Shown in pieces: positions 28,161-36,211 of a stretch of DNA of 64,000 nt (positions are counted from its first letter, which is position 1; each line of letters opens with the position of its first letter). Under the pieces are notes generated by a model. The model had not been told where the DNA came from. It ran no database searches and worked only from the letters and a program-made list of their open reading frames with translations. The position numbers and the translations under genes are program-made. Source of the stretch: Croceivirga radicis (GTDB lineage: Bacteria > Bacteroidota > Bacteroidia > Flavobacteriales > Flavobacteriaceae); assembly GCF_002072105.2 (NCBI RefSeq), contig NZ_MTBC01000010.1, positions 62,001 through 126,000 of the forward strand, in the 5' to 3' direction.

Positions 28161-28225
28161 CTTTTGGTTCTCTATTACTAAGAGTTAAAAATGACCGAGC
28201 ACCCTAAATGAAAAAGCTATTTTTT

Positions 28226-28768
28226 TTAAAAAAAGAATAGGTAAGATGCCATTGAAGCAGATAACTTCTTGATTGATTGCGAAATATGATATTCTACGGT
28301 CTTGGTAGATACATTCATTTTTTTCGCAATTTCTTTATGAGATAATTCTTGATGTCTACTTAACCTAAAAATCTGCTTGGTTTTATTTGGCAAACTGTTT
28401 ATCTCTTTTTCTATTTTTTCTTTGGTTTCTAAATAGTGTATATGCTGTTCTGTGGTGTTTTCTGCATTTAAAGCATCCATGTGTAGTAAAACATCTTTAA
28501 ACACAACAGATTTCTTAAGATGCTCCAAACATTTATTTCTTGTTATACTGTGTAAATAAGAACCAAAATGTTGAATATTCAAATGATCACGTTTCTCCCA
28601 GAGTATACAAAAGACCTCTTGTACAACATCCTTGGCCAATGTTTCATCTTTTAAAAAGCCAACAGCAAAGTAAAACTGTTTTTTCCAGTGTCGGTCATAC
28701 AACTGCTTAAACGCCAATTGATTGTCTTTCTTAATCAATTGAAACAATTCTAAATCTGGCGCAGTCAT
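28226..28768 (-). CDS. ECF RNA polymerase sigma factor
   Basis: 180 residues. Region 2 (FKQLYDRHWKKQFYFAVGFL, DETLAKDVVQEVFCILWEKR) and region 4 helix-turn-helix (LSHKEIAKKMNVSTKTVEYH). Bacteroidota FecI/RpoE-like type that pairs with FecR. It is first in the run sigma-fecR-susC-susD-gdpd and likely drives the transporter promoter when the ligand is present. Confidence 0.95.
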   Translation of the reverse strand: MTAPDLELFQLIKKDNQLAFKQLYDRHWKKQFYFAVGFLKDETLAKDVVQEVFCILWEKRDHLNIQHFGSYLHSITRNKCLEHLKKSVVFKDVLLHMDALNAENTTEQHIHYLETKEKIEKEINSLPNKTKQIFRLSRHQELSHKEIAKKMNVSTKTVEYHISQSIKKLSASMASYLFFF

Positions 28769-28940
28769 AGTGGTCTAATCTGTTTAGAGCAATGATAGCC
28801 ACTTTAGGTAAGTAGGGTATTAAGTAAAGTTTAATTTTAGAATATGGAATCTTTACACCCTATCTAAAACAAGGTAATTCTAATTACTAGCCAAGACAAA
28901 AGTTAGCGAACCGGGAAGTTGATTTTATCTTAAAAACTAC

Positions 28941-28952
28941 CGTACACGATTC
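28941..28952 (+). repeat. Third copy of the 12-bp repeat CGTACACGATTC
   Basis: Identical to 10649-10660 next to the integrase relic, and in the same orientation. Preceded by AC, as CCGTACACGATT also is at 10636. Candidate trace of an island end 18.3 kb from tRNA-fMet. The surrounding gap 28769-29020 has no gene. Confidence 0.5.
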
Positions 28953-29020
28953 AGCAAAAAAACAAATCTAAATAGGTATAGTAGCTAGTATTCACCCACT
29001 CTTTTGATTGTTCTGAAGCA

Positions 29021-30277
29021 CTATTTCAATTTGTCAAAATACGTATTCATTAAATCCCAGATGGCATAATACTCTAATTCCTTTGCCCTATTGTCATTTC
29101 CCATATCGGTATTTATGACTATGTATCTGCCCGTTTTTTTGTCCGTATCAAAATACATCCAAGTACCAACTCCTGCATCGCCTCCAGAGTGCCCTACATA
29201 ACCTTTGGCACTGTAACCTATAAACAAAGCAGGGCTATAATCTCCATTGTAAGGATTAGAAGTATTTCTATGCTCAAAATTATCTTCTTGGAGTTGTTCG
29301 GTTAATAATTCGCTATAGCTTTCTTTACTTAAAAGTGTTCCTTTTCCGGCATATCCTTTGATCAATTCTGCTAGATATTTCGCCATATCGGTGGGTGATG
29401 ATATGAACATACCATCTGGATAGGTCATTGCGGAGTAAAAAGGCAATACAGAATAGTCGTTCCTATAGAGTCTTGAATGTTTTGACACATCAATAGCTTC
29501 TAACGACCAACCCGAAGCATTCATACCTAAAGGTTTTAGAATATGTTCTTTTGTAAACACATCAAATGGTTTACCCGTTGCTTTTTCAATTACAAGTGCA
29601 CAGAGCGTTGCCCCAATATTTGAATAATTGTATCGTTCTCCCGGATCAAAGACTATATAATTATTGTTGTTGTAGTACGCCCCATTTTCTTCTAAATATC
29701 CCCTTACGTATTCTTCCATTGGCACTTTACTGCTGTTTGGGTTTAACTGTTGTGCTGGATAATCCGTTCTTATACTAGACAAGTCTTGGTTCTCCGTTAA
29801 GTACCAAGAGGTGTTCATGTAAATTTCAGAATCATTGATTCCAGATGTGTGGGTTGCTAAATGTCTAATGGTTATGGTTTCTTTGGGGCGATTAGGATTG
29901 GTTACCTTGAACGGAAGGTAGTTGTTAACCGGGTCATCAAGTTGTAATTTACCCAATTCTTGAGCTTTTAGTAAGCTAATCCCAATCAATGTTTTAGAGA
30001 CGGACGCTATGTGCTGAACCGTATTTTTTGTATATTTTTCTTTGGTCTCAATGTTAGAAAATCCAAAACCTTTCTCATAAAGCACGCCATCCTCATTTAC
30101 CATTGCCACTCCAAATCCTATAATATTTCCATTCTTTTGAATAGAATCTAATTTTGCCGTCAATGAATCTTTAGCCGTTAGCGCTTCGGTTTTGTTTTCT
30201 GGGGTTGTTGATTTTTTTTGGTTACAGGATACGGTTAAAAGACCAAAAAGAAAATATAGAATAGCGGTTTTGTTCAT
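29021..30277 (-). CDS. Serine beta-lactamase/DD-peptidase-fold hydrolase, lipoprotein
   Basis: 418 residues; lipobox LLTVSC (Cys 18). Class C-like/AmpH fold (PF00144): nucleophile motif S92-V-S-K95, YSN in RYNYSNIGATL, and HSGGDAGVGTW as the KTG-equivalent. The usual roles are D-amino-acid peptide or ester hydrolysis, not necessarily beta-lactam resistance. Monocistronic. It borders the second cassette block but has no matching boundary boxes. Confidence 0.9.
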   Translation of the reverse strand: MNKTAILYFLFGLLTVSCNQKKSTTPENKTEALTAKDSLTAKLDSIQKNGNIIGFGVAMVNEDGVLYEKGFGFSNIETKEKYTKNTVQHIASVSKTLIGISLLKAQELGKLQLDDPVNNYLPFKVTNPNRPKETITIRHLATHTSGINDSEIYMNTSWYLTENQDLSSIRTDYPAQQLNPNSSKVPMEEYVRGYLEENGAYYNNNNYIVFDPGERYNYSNIGATLCALVIEKATGKPFDVFTKEHILKPLGMNASGWSLEAIDVSKHSRLYRNDYSVLPFYSAMTYPDGMFISSPTDMAKYLAELIKGYAGKGTLLSKESYSELLTEQLQEDNFEHRNTSNPYNGDYSPALFIGYSAKGYVGHSGGDAGVGTWMYFDTDKKTGRYIVINTDMGNDNRAKELEYYAIWDLMNTYFDKLK

Positions 30278-30397
30278 TGGTCCGATCTTTTATTCGGCTA
30301 ATTTAAGCTAATCTACACAACGCCAAATTACGGGAATCTATGTTGTTTAAAACGACTAAATATTGGAATGGAAAAAAATAGTTTATTTGAACTTTCT

Positions 30398-30526
30398 ACG
30401 TTCTCGGCTATGATTTCGTTGTGGAATCATCCGCAGGATTATTCCGCCGAAATCCAGCCGTTTGATTTATACTTTTACTTTGATTTGGCACAAAACCACA
30501 ATGAATTATAGCCAATGTTGCCCACA
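30398..30526 (-). repeat. attC-like hairpin closing cassette 30528
   Basis: CGGCTATGATTTCGTTGTGG (30405-30424) pairs with CCACAATGAATTATAGCC (30496-30513). The gene-side box TGTTGCCCACA (30516-30526) is the exact 11-bp reverse complement of TGTGGGCAACA (31074-31084) in front of the gene. The left arm is base-for-base shared with the hairpin at 37535. On its outer side lies a decayed element B tail (TTTATTTGAACTTT). Confidence 0.75.
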
Positions 30527-30527
30527 G

Positions 30528-31070
30528 TTATTTATTAATTATACTTTCTTTCAACTCTTGAAAAGTTATCCACTTTCCAGAAGGGAAATCATCAATTATC
30601 AAACTCGAATCCCTAGTAATTACACTATTATAAATTCCTGAGTGAGAAATATATGATTGATTTTGAATTTTTTGTTTTATAAGTCCCACAATAGCATTTT
30701 CAACCAGTTTGATTTTTTCTTTATCCAATTTTATACTGTCAATCTTGAAATCTAATTCTTTATACTCAAACCATTTTTTGGATTCTTCATTCTCGGCAGG
30801 TGGAGGCGGAGGGGCTAAGGAACCTAAAAATCTTGAATAATTAGCATAAAGAGTTTTTCCGTCTGAGTAAATCGTTATTATATCAGAATCACCACCCCAT
30901 TCACCGTATTTATCATCTGTCTGTGTAAGTTCAATTTGATTCCACTCATCAACATATTCCAACGAAATCTTCTCTTTTATTTCTCGATTGGAATCTAATT
31001 CATTTTTTGAGGATTCCTTACATCCACTGAGAATTGTTAGAAAATAAAGGATTAAGACAAGATTTTTCAT
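30528..31070 (-). CDS. Hypothetical lipoprotein, 180 aa (cassette cargo)
   Basis: ATG at 31070 gives MKNLVLILYFLTILSGCKES with lipobox LSGC (Cys 17); the frame extends upstream into the repeat and is ignored. Mature part contains a run of five prolines (SLAPPPPPAENEES) and KYGEWGGDSDIITIY. I do not recognise the family; Asp/Glu-rich opening after Cys fits surface anchoring. Unit is bounded by exact 11-bp matching boxes with an element B upstream. Confidence 0.65.
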   Translation of the reverse strand: MKNLVLILYFLTILSGCKESSKNELDSNREIKEKISLEYVDEWNQIELTQTDDKYGEWGGDSDIITIYSDGKTLYANYSRFLGSLAPPPPPAENEESKKWFEYKELDFKIDSIKLDKEKIKLVENAIVGLIKQKIQNQSYISHSGIYNSVITRDSSLIIDDFPSGKWITFQELKESIINK

Positions 31071-31073
31071 AAT

Positions 31074-31170
31074 TGTGGGCAACAATTGAATATCCGTCAT
31101 ATGACGTATATCTCTTTTGTATAAAACTACTAAATCTTACACCGACAGAAAATCTTTTTTTTGAACTATC
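31074..31170 (-). repeat. Element B copy with covarying palindrome
   Basis: Here the palindrome core is CGTCATATGACG (31095-31106) instead of CGTTATAACG at 15956: both arms changed together. Core GTATAAAACTACTAAATCTT and tail AAAATC/TTTTTTTTGAACT follow. Confidence 0.8.
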
Positions 31171-31218
31171 AAAACTATGGCTAAACTGCCTTTCAATGCA
31201 ATTTATGCTTTATTGCGC

Positions 31219-32247
31219 CTAGTTTTCCTTTTTAACAATTTTCACAATTCGGTTAATTATAATTTCCGATAAATTCCATTCATAACCTTCAAAATCAGTT
31301 GTGTTAATAAATTGAACGACAACTGCATCTATATCTTTGTGATATTCTGCCAAGCTTTGATAACCAATGACTAAACCACCGTGATTATATTCGTAAGGAT
31401 ATATTTCCTCCTCACCTTCTTCAAATACAGAACCATCATTTAAAGCTCTTAAAAATATTCCAACATCCGCTGCGGTTGCTAACATTCCAAAGTCGCGGGC
31501 CTTAAAATCTTCTTCAATTCCTACATAATATCCGCTCATTACATCGTCTAAATCAACCTCGTTAATCGAAAAAAATGTGTTTTTCAATTCAAGAGGTTTC
31601 AAAATTTTTTCTTTGATATACTCGTTATGATTGTATCCCAAAACCGCATCAAGAATTCTACGAAGCAACAAATAATTCGTGTTCGAATATTCATATCCTT
31701 TGTCTGGTTTAAAACTAGCAGGCAAGTCCAAAGCAAAATCTAAAGCATTTTTGCCATTTTCTTCTTCGTTTTCCCAAAACGCCGGATTATCGGTAAAGTT
31801 TGGAATCCCAGAGCGGTGTTGGATCATCATTTTCAATGTGATTTCATCGGCATTTTCTATTCTTTCTTTTAGCTCAGGGAGATAATCGGTTAGTGATTTA
31901 TCAAAAGACAGACGCTTTTCTTTAACCAACTTCGTAGCTGCCACAGCTGTATACAGCTTACTGATACTAGCAATTTTGAACAAAGATTTTGGTTCGGCTG
32001 GTATTTTCTTTTCTCTATCTTTCCAACCACCTGTGAAAAATATTGGTGGTTTGCCTGCTTGGTCTATGTAAACAATCATACCATCAAAACCGTAACCTAT
32101 TGCTTCATCTACTTGTTCTTGAATGCTATTCGGTAACGGTAAAATCCAAGCCTTTACCAAAATCCAAGGAACAAAACATAATGAAACTACAGTTCCAATA
32201 AACAAGAATGCTCTTACAATCCATTTGGCTTTTTTGTTTTTTATCAT
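31219..32247 (-). CDS. Membrane-anchored serine hydrolase (beta-lactamase fold), cassette cargo
   Basis: 342 residues; an N-terminal hydrophobic anchor (IVRAFLFIGTVVSLCFVPWI). PF00144 fold: S94-I-S-K97, YSNTNYLLLR (Y-x-N) and HGGLVIGYQSLAEY near the C-terminus as third motif. Targets are probably peptidoglycan-type peptides or esters. It is 3 nt downstream of the DUF6090 gene, so the two form a two-gene unit. The downstream boundary (ATTGCGCCTA) resembles but does not equal the upstream box (TAGCCACAAC). Confidence 0.88.
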   Translation of the reverse strand: MIKNKKAKWIVRAFLFIGTVVSLCFVPWILVKAWILPLPNSIQEQVDEAIGYGFDGMIVYIDQAGKPPIFFTGGWKDREKKIPAEPKSLFKIASISKLYTAVAATKLVKEKRLSFDKSLTDYLPELKERIENADEITLKMMIQHRSGIPNFTDNPAFWENEEENGKNALDFALDLPASFKPDKGYEYSNTNYLLLRRILDAVLGYNHNEYIKEKILKPLELKNTFFSINEVDLDDVMSGYYVGIEEDFKARDFGMLATAADVGIFLRALNDGSVFEEGEEEIYPYEYNHGGLVIGYQSLAEYHKDIDAVVVQFINTTDFEGYEWNLSEIIINRIVKIVKKEN

Positions 32248-32250
32248 TTT

Positions 32251-33015
32251 TTAATCTTCGATAATAGTATCTATTTCTTTGATTATACTTAAGCCTACAT
32301 CCTTTAATTCGGTGTACCGATGAATCATCGTATCAAACTGCCAAGCAGCTAAACTAATTACGTTTCTGTAGGCAGGAAATGAAGTGTACTTCTTAAAATC
32401 AGTATAATATTCACTTTCTTTGGTGGCTCTGATATTAAGGGAATCGGGTGGTACAAAGGCATATGCTAAAACCAAAGACCTGTCAAATCGAGTGGAAAGA
32501 TATGCCTCTTGACTTTTCGCATATTCATTATAACTTTTTTCATTTAATGCAATCTCGCCAATAATGGTATGGTATCTTGTTAAAAGTGAATCTAAGGCAG
32601 TATTGTTGATTTTTCCATAGTAATTTGAATTTTTTAAAGCTTCGTACCCGGCAATACTAGGACTAAAATAGAGATCTATAAACGCCCAACCACTAGACAT
32701 AAAAAGCATGGTGTTTTCTTCTTCAGTTTTATTTAAAATACTTGTTCGAGCCTTTTTACATAGTTCAGCTATTTGTCTTCTTCCTGTTGTTAAAGAGTCT
32801 AGTTCGTGGATATCTTCTAAGGTATTTGATTTGATTTTTACTAAAAATTCTTTCAAGGCCATATCACCTTTTCTAGATTCATTCCAATTGTTAATTTGCA
32901 AGGCAATCAAAATCCCAATTACTACCAACACAACTTCTCCTAAAGCATACTTAAGATATTGAGCTTTTTTATTGTCCAAAATCAGCTTATGTCTTATTCT
33001 TCTAAATAATTTCAT
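32251..33015 (-). CDS. DUF6090-family membrane protein
   Basis: 254 residues. The opening MKLFRRIRHKLILDNKKAQY and LKYALGEVVLVVIGILIALQ with INNWNE is the hallmark of DUF6090, a very common but unstudied Bacteroidota family: short cytoplasmic N-terminus, one membrane helix, helical extracytoplasmic domain. Pairs with the serine hydrolase gene immediately downstream. An element B copy lies 15 nt upstream. Confidence 0.85.
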   Translation of the reverse strand: MKLFRRIRHKLILDNKKAQYLKYALGEVVLVVIGILIALQINNWNESRKGDMALKEFLVKIKSNTLEDIHELDSLTTGRRQIAELCKKARTSILNKTEEENTMLFMSSGWAFIDLYFSPSIAGYEALKNSNYYGKINNTALDSLLTRYHTIIGEIALNEKSYNEYAKSQEAYLSTRFDRSLVLAYAFVPPDSLNIRATKESEYYTDFKKYTSFPAYRNVISLAAWQFDTMIHRYTELKDVGLSIIKEIDTIIED

Positions 33016-33030
33016 TTGGTTGATTCAAAT

Positions 33031-33125
33031 TAGCCACAACAATTTAATAACCATAAACTTACGGATATCTCTATTATTTAAAACTACTAAATCTTAGACT
33101 AGTAAAAAATCCTTTATTTTAACTG
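33031..33125 (-). repeat. Element B copy upstream of the DUF6090 gene
   Basis: Box TAGCCACAAC, degenerate palindrome (ATAACCATAAACTTACGGATAT), AAAACTACTAAATCTTAGAC core and AAAATCC/TTTATTTTAACTG tail. Confidence 0.7.
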
Positions 33126-33190
33126 TTAACGGTTAGTATATGAAGTTTGGTAACCAAATAGGAGGTTGATTTCGAATACAGTATTGTACG
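33126..33190 (-). repeat. Short attC-like remnant after gene 33196
   Basis: AACGGTTAGTATATGAAG faces GAATACAGTATTGTACG across a ~30-nt loop, giving a weak imperfect hairpin of about 65 bp. The layout matches the other sites, but pairing is poor and no matching upstream box was found. Confidence 0.4.
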
Positions 33191-33195
33191 CTGGC

Positions 33196-33498
33196 TTATT
33201 CAGCAAACACATCATAATGTATTACATTCCCTGGAAAGTCAACTAAATATTGTTGATCCTCTTTATAGGATACTGCCTGTTTAAAATTTGGTCCTGTAAA
33301 ATTTTTAATGGCATTCAAATCTGTCCAATAGGTCAATAGCTTGAAATATGTAAATTCATAGTCGCTCCGTTTTAGAAAGGATAATTTTATGAACCCATCC
33401 GTTTTTTTGTAATCGGAAATATCGCGTTTCTCAATAATTTTAGTATATGTTTCTGAATGCTCAATTCTGGTTTTTCCTTCCCAAACTCGTGTTATCAT
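33196..33498 (-). CDS. Antibiotic biosynthesis monooxygenase (ABM)-like protein, 100 aa
   Basis: A small ferredoxin-like alpha/beta-barrel protein: MITRVWEGKTRIEHSETYTK, GFIKLSFLKRSDYEFTYFKL, YWTDLNAIKNFTGPNFKQAV and the C-terminal VIHYDVFAE follow the ABM/heme-degrading monooxygenase pattern. Such dimers oxidise quinol or heme-like substrates, but many are uncharacterised. No signal peptide. Confidence 0.75.
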   Translation of the reverse strand: MITRVWEGKTRIEHSETYTKIIEKRDISDYKKTDGFIKLSFLKRSDYEFTYFKLLTYWTDLNAIKNFTGPNFKQAVSYKEDQQYLVDFPGNVIHYDVFAE

Positions 33499-33670
33499 AA
33501 TAATTATTTACTGTTCATTCCCTGTATAAATCTACATCGGCATTGTTTAATCTTCTTGTTCTAATACCGCCTTTTTGTAAATGTCGATTGCTTTTACACC
33601 AACGGCCAACATTTTCATATCCCTGCTAAATTTGAACGGTTAGCAACCATGACCACTTATTTTAGCACGC

Positions 33671-33811
33671 TTACGAACTATTATTTTCGCCTTCTTTTAG
33701 TTGCTTCCATCGCTTACTGGCCCTTTTCATCTTTTTACGGTCTGTTAGAATACTAGATATTGTATTTAGTAGCGCAGGAACAAATAGTACTATTACTATC
33801 CAAAACAACAT
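33671..33811 (-). CDS. Possible small membrane protein, 46 aa
   Basis: Starts MLFWIVIVLFVPALLNTISS, one N-terminal membrane helix followed by a strongly basic stretch (DRKKMKRASKRWKQLKEG). The form fits a small anchored peptide. No homologue is recalled. It is the only coding-looking content of the gap 33499-33944. Confidence 0.4.
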   Translation of the reverse strand: MLFWIVIVLFVPALLNTISSILTDRKKMKRASKRWKQLKEGENNSS

Positions 33812-33944
33812 TTAAGGAATTCTTTTTTTTGATTTTCTTCTAATTCCAAGGCCCAATTTTATAACTGTTACGCCAGATTAAGTTAGGGCCGTATTATAAT
33901 TAGTGAGCTCTAAGAAATGAGCATTTTACGAACATTTGTTTATC

Positions 33945-34331
33945 TCAGTTCTGGGTTGTAAGCTGGCTTTTTCCATTTTCTACTATTCTACACTGTTCAA
34001 AATCCATTTCGGGATAAGCATCATTTGCCCAATCACTTAACATTCTTAAAACGGGTAAAAGTCCAACCGCTTTTTCGGTTAAAGAATATTCAACCCTAGG
34101 TGGAATTTCAGCAAAAGACTGTCTTAAAAGCAATCCATCATTTTCTAATTCTTTCAACTGATTGGTCAATACCTTTTTTGAGATAGTAGGGATTAAGGTA
34201 TTCAACATACCAAATCGCATAGAACCATTGGATAATAAGTACAAAATAATAGGTTTCCATTTATTGCCAATTATGTTCATGGTATGTACAAGGGAGCAAG
34301 CATTGGGGTTGTCTATATATTTTCTTGCCAT
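33945..34331 (-). CDS. HxlR-family transcriptional regulator
   Basis: 128 residues; winged helix with the family opening CSLVHTMNIIGNKWKPIILY, MRFGMLNTLIPTISKKVLTN, LKELENDGLL and YSLTEKAVGLLPVL. Cys 12 is at the place where HypR/QorR-type members sense disulfide or quinone stress. It is divergent from the oxidoreductase/peroxiredoxin/thioesterase operon at 34437, which it probably represses. Confidence 0.93.
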   Translation of the reverse strand: MARKYIDNPNACSLVHTMNIIGNKWKPIILYLLSNGSMRFGMLNTLIPTISKKVLTNQLKELENDGLLLRQSFAEIPPRVEYSLTEKAVGLLPVLRMLSDWANDAYPEMDFEQCRIVENGKSQLTTQN

Positions 34332-34436
34332 TGGTTACTTTTTAGTTACCACTATTTGTCCAAATGAACACATATTGGTTTCTTTTTTAAACTTATAATA
34401 GTTTCTTTGTGAAACAAATGTAATTAAAATTTTAAA

Positions 34437-35018
34437 ATGAAAAATATTTTTATCATCAACGGTCATCAGAAATATCCATTTTCTGAAGGTAAATTAAACG
34501 CAACCTTAACAGAGAAAGCAGAAAGCTACTTTAAGAGCAACGGCTATAACATCAAGAAGACTACCATGCAAGACAACTATGATGTAAACGAAGAAATTGA
34601 AAAATTCAAATGGGCAGACGTGGTCTTTTTTCAAACACCATTAAACTGGATGGGAGTAAGTTGGTCGTTCAAAAAATACATAGATGAAGTATTCTCGATG
34701 GGTATGATGGGCGAAATGTCTGATGGTGATGGCAGAAGTAAAGAAGCACCTAAGAAGAATTACGGATTGGGCGGAAAGTTAAACGGAAAGTATATGATGT
34801 CTGTAACCGCTAATGCGCCAAAAGAAGCATTTAATAATCCAGAGGAAACCTTTTTTAAAGGATTAAGCGAAGATGAACTTTTAAGGCCAATGCATCTTAA
34901 TTTTAAATGGTTTGGTTTTGAACCATTACCAACATTTATGGCATATGATGTAATGAAAAATCCAGAAATAGCGAATGATTTTATTCGTTTTGAAAATCAC
35001 TTAAAGGCAAACTTTTAA
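34437..35018 (+). CDS. NAD(P)H:quinone oxidoreductase (MdaB/flavodoxin-like fold)
   Basis: 193 residues. FMN-type fold: MKNIFIINGHQKYPFSEGKL, DVVFFQTPLNWMGVSWSFKK, YIDEVFSMGM. These match MdaB-like modulators of drug activity that reduce quinones by two electrons. First gene of a three-gene operon whose spacing is 11 and 10 nt. Divergent HxlR regulator 106 nt upstream implies induction by quinones or electrophiles. Confidence 0.9.
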   Translation: MKNIFIINGHQKYPFSEGKLNATLTEKAESYFKSNGYNIKKTTMQDNYDVNEEIEKFKWADVVFFQTPLNWMGVSWSFKKYIDEVFSMGMMGEMSDGDGRSKEAPKKNYGLGGKLNGKYMMSVTANAPKEAFNNPEETFFKGLSEDELLRPMHLNFKWFGFEPLPTFMAYDVMKNPEIANDFIRFENHLKANF

Positions 35019-35028
35019 CGTATTTATT

Positions 35029-35547
35029 ATGAATAGACCAACACCAAAACATACAGCACCAGATTTACATTTTCCATTATTAGATGGAATTCAATGGAGT
35101 TTGGCAGACCAAAATCCAAACAATTTTACCTTGGTTGTTTTTTATAGAGGATTACATTGTCCGCTATGCAAAAAGTATTTGCAACAACTACAAGAATTGT
35201 TACCCGAATTTGAGCAAAGAGGGGTTAATGTAGTAGCCGTAAGTATGGATACCGAAAATAGAGCTAGACTTTCTCGTCAAAAGTGGGAATTGTCTAATCT
35301 TACTTTGGGTTATGGCTTAGCAGAAGAAACGGCCAGAGATTGGGCTTTGTATTTAAGTGCAGGTGTAAAAGATGGTGAACCCAACAAGTTTAGTGAACCC
35401 GGATTATTTTTAATAGACAATAACAATCAAGTTTATTATTCTGCAATAAACAGTAACCCTTGGGGAAGACCCTATTTGCCTTCTTTTGTAAAGGCGGTAG
35501 ATTATATCGTACAGTCAGGCTATCCTGCTAGAGGTGAAATACTATAA
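35029..35547 (+). CDS. AhpC/TSA-family peroxiredoxin-like protein
   Basis: 172 residues with thioredoxin fold. The active site is RGLHCPLCKKYLQQL, a CPLC pair rather than the single peroxidatic PxxxTxxC motif, as in the AhpC/TSA-like group annotated as redoxin proteins. Then VVAVSMDTENRA and EPGLFLIDNNNQVYYS. Probably reduces peroxides or disulfides alongside the quinone reductase. Middle gene of the operon. Confidence 0.85.
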   Translation: MNRPTPKHTAPDLHFPLLDGIQWSLADQNPNNFTLVVFYRGLHCPLCKKYLQQLQELLPEFEQRGVNVVAVSMDTENRARLSRQKWELSNLTLGYGLAEETARDWALYLSAGVKDGEPNKFSEPGLFLIDNNNQVYYSAINSNPWGRPYLPSFVKAVDYIVQSGYPARGEIL

Positions 35548-35556
35548 ATCTAACAT

Positions 35557-35976
35557 ATGGATGTAAAGACAAAAGAACGATTGATAAAATTGGCAGAAGA
35601 AGAAATCCCAATTCATAAACATTTTGGTTTAAAAGTTGAAACAATAGAAAAGGATTTCATTAAAGTACGAGTGCCATTTAGAGATGATTTAGTTGGTGAT
35701 ATTCGTACCAACCATTGGCATGGTGGAATTATTGCTACCATTTTAGATTCTGTTGGTGGTGCTATAGGAATTGCCAATTTCAATTCGCCAGAAGATAAAC
35801 TGTCTACAATAGACTTGAGAGTAGATTATTTGAGATTTGCAGATGGAAAAGATTTAGTTTTTGAAGGAAAACTGGTTAGAATGGGAAATCGAATAATGGT
35901 GACGAAAATGAAAGCATTTCAAGAGGATGTATTGGTAGCGGAAGGAAAAGGTGTTTATAATTTTATTAGAGCGTGA
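35557..35976 (+). CDS. Hotdog-fold thioesterase (PaaI/YiiD-like)
   Basis: 139 residues. Hotdog signature NHWHGGIIATILDSVGGAIG with the conserved HGG loop and catalytic Asp, followed by TIDLRVDYLR. Family hydrolyses acyl-CoA thioesters. Third gene in the HxlR-controlled operon; link with quinone stress is by context only. The cassette block begins directly after its stop codon. Confidence 0.88.
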   Translation: MDVKTKERLIKLAEEEIPIHKHFGLKVETIEKDFIKVRVPFRDDLVGDIRTNHWHGGIIATILDSVGGAIGIANFNSPEDKLSTIDLRVDYLRFADGKDLVFEGKLVRMGNRIMVTKMKAFQEDVLVAEGKGVYNFIRA

Positions 35977-35993
35977 TTTTTAGCTTGCTTAGG

Positions 35994-36186
35994 ACGGTTG
36001 AGCTATGAACAGTACGGGAGTAAACTGGTGTTAGCCATCCGCCACGCATATAGCGAAATCTTTTTGTTTTGATTTAATTTTTCCTGTACAGAGCAAAATC
36101 CATAAGATTTTGCGGTCTTTATAAAATCTCGCAATCCTTTCGATTAAGCCTGAAGCCCGTATTGTTTATAGGTTTTGTTGTGTTTA
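35994..36186 (-). repeat. attC-like hairpin closing cassette 36212
   Basis: AGCTATGAACAGTACGGG (36001-36018) pairs with CCCGTATTGTTTATAGGTT (36156-36174). The gene-side box GTTGTGTTTA (36177-36186) is the exact 10-bp reverse complement of TAAACACAAC (37524-37533). Left end of a chain of four contiguous cassettes up to 40283. Confidence 0.75.
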
Positions 36187-36211
36187 GTTATCTTTTATTT
36201 GTTGGTAAAAG

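Noticed and set aside
29021-30277. Serine hydrolase gene as a cassette member
   Set aside because: No boundary boxes or hairpin next to its stop; its flanks look like ordinary chromosome.
33547-33618. Mini-ORF of 23 codons on the minus strand
   Set aside because: Too short, no signal or recognisable motif, no conserved context.
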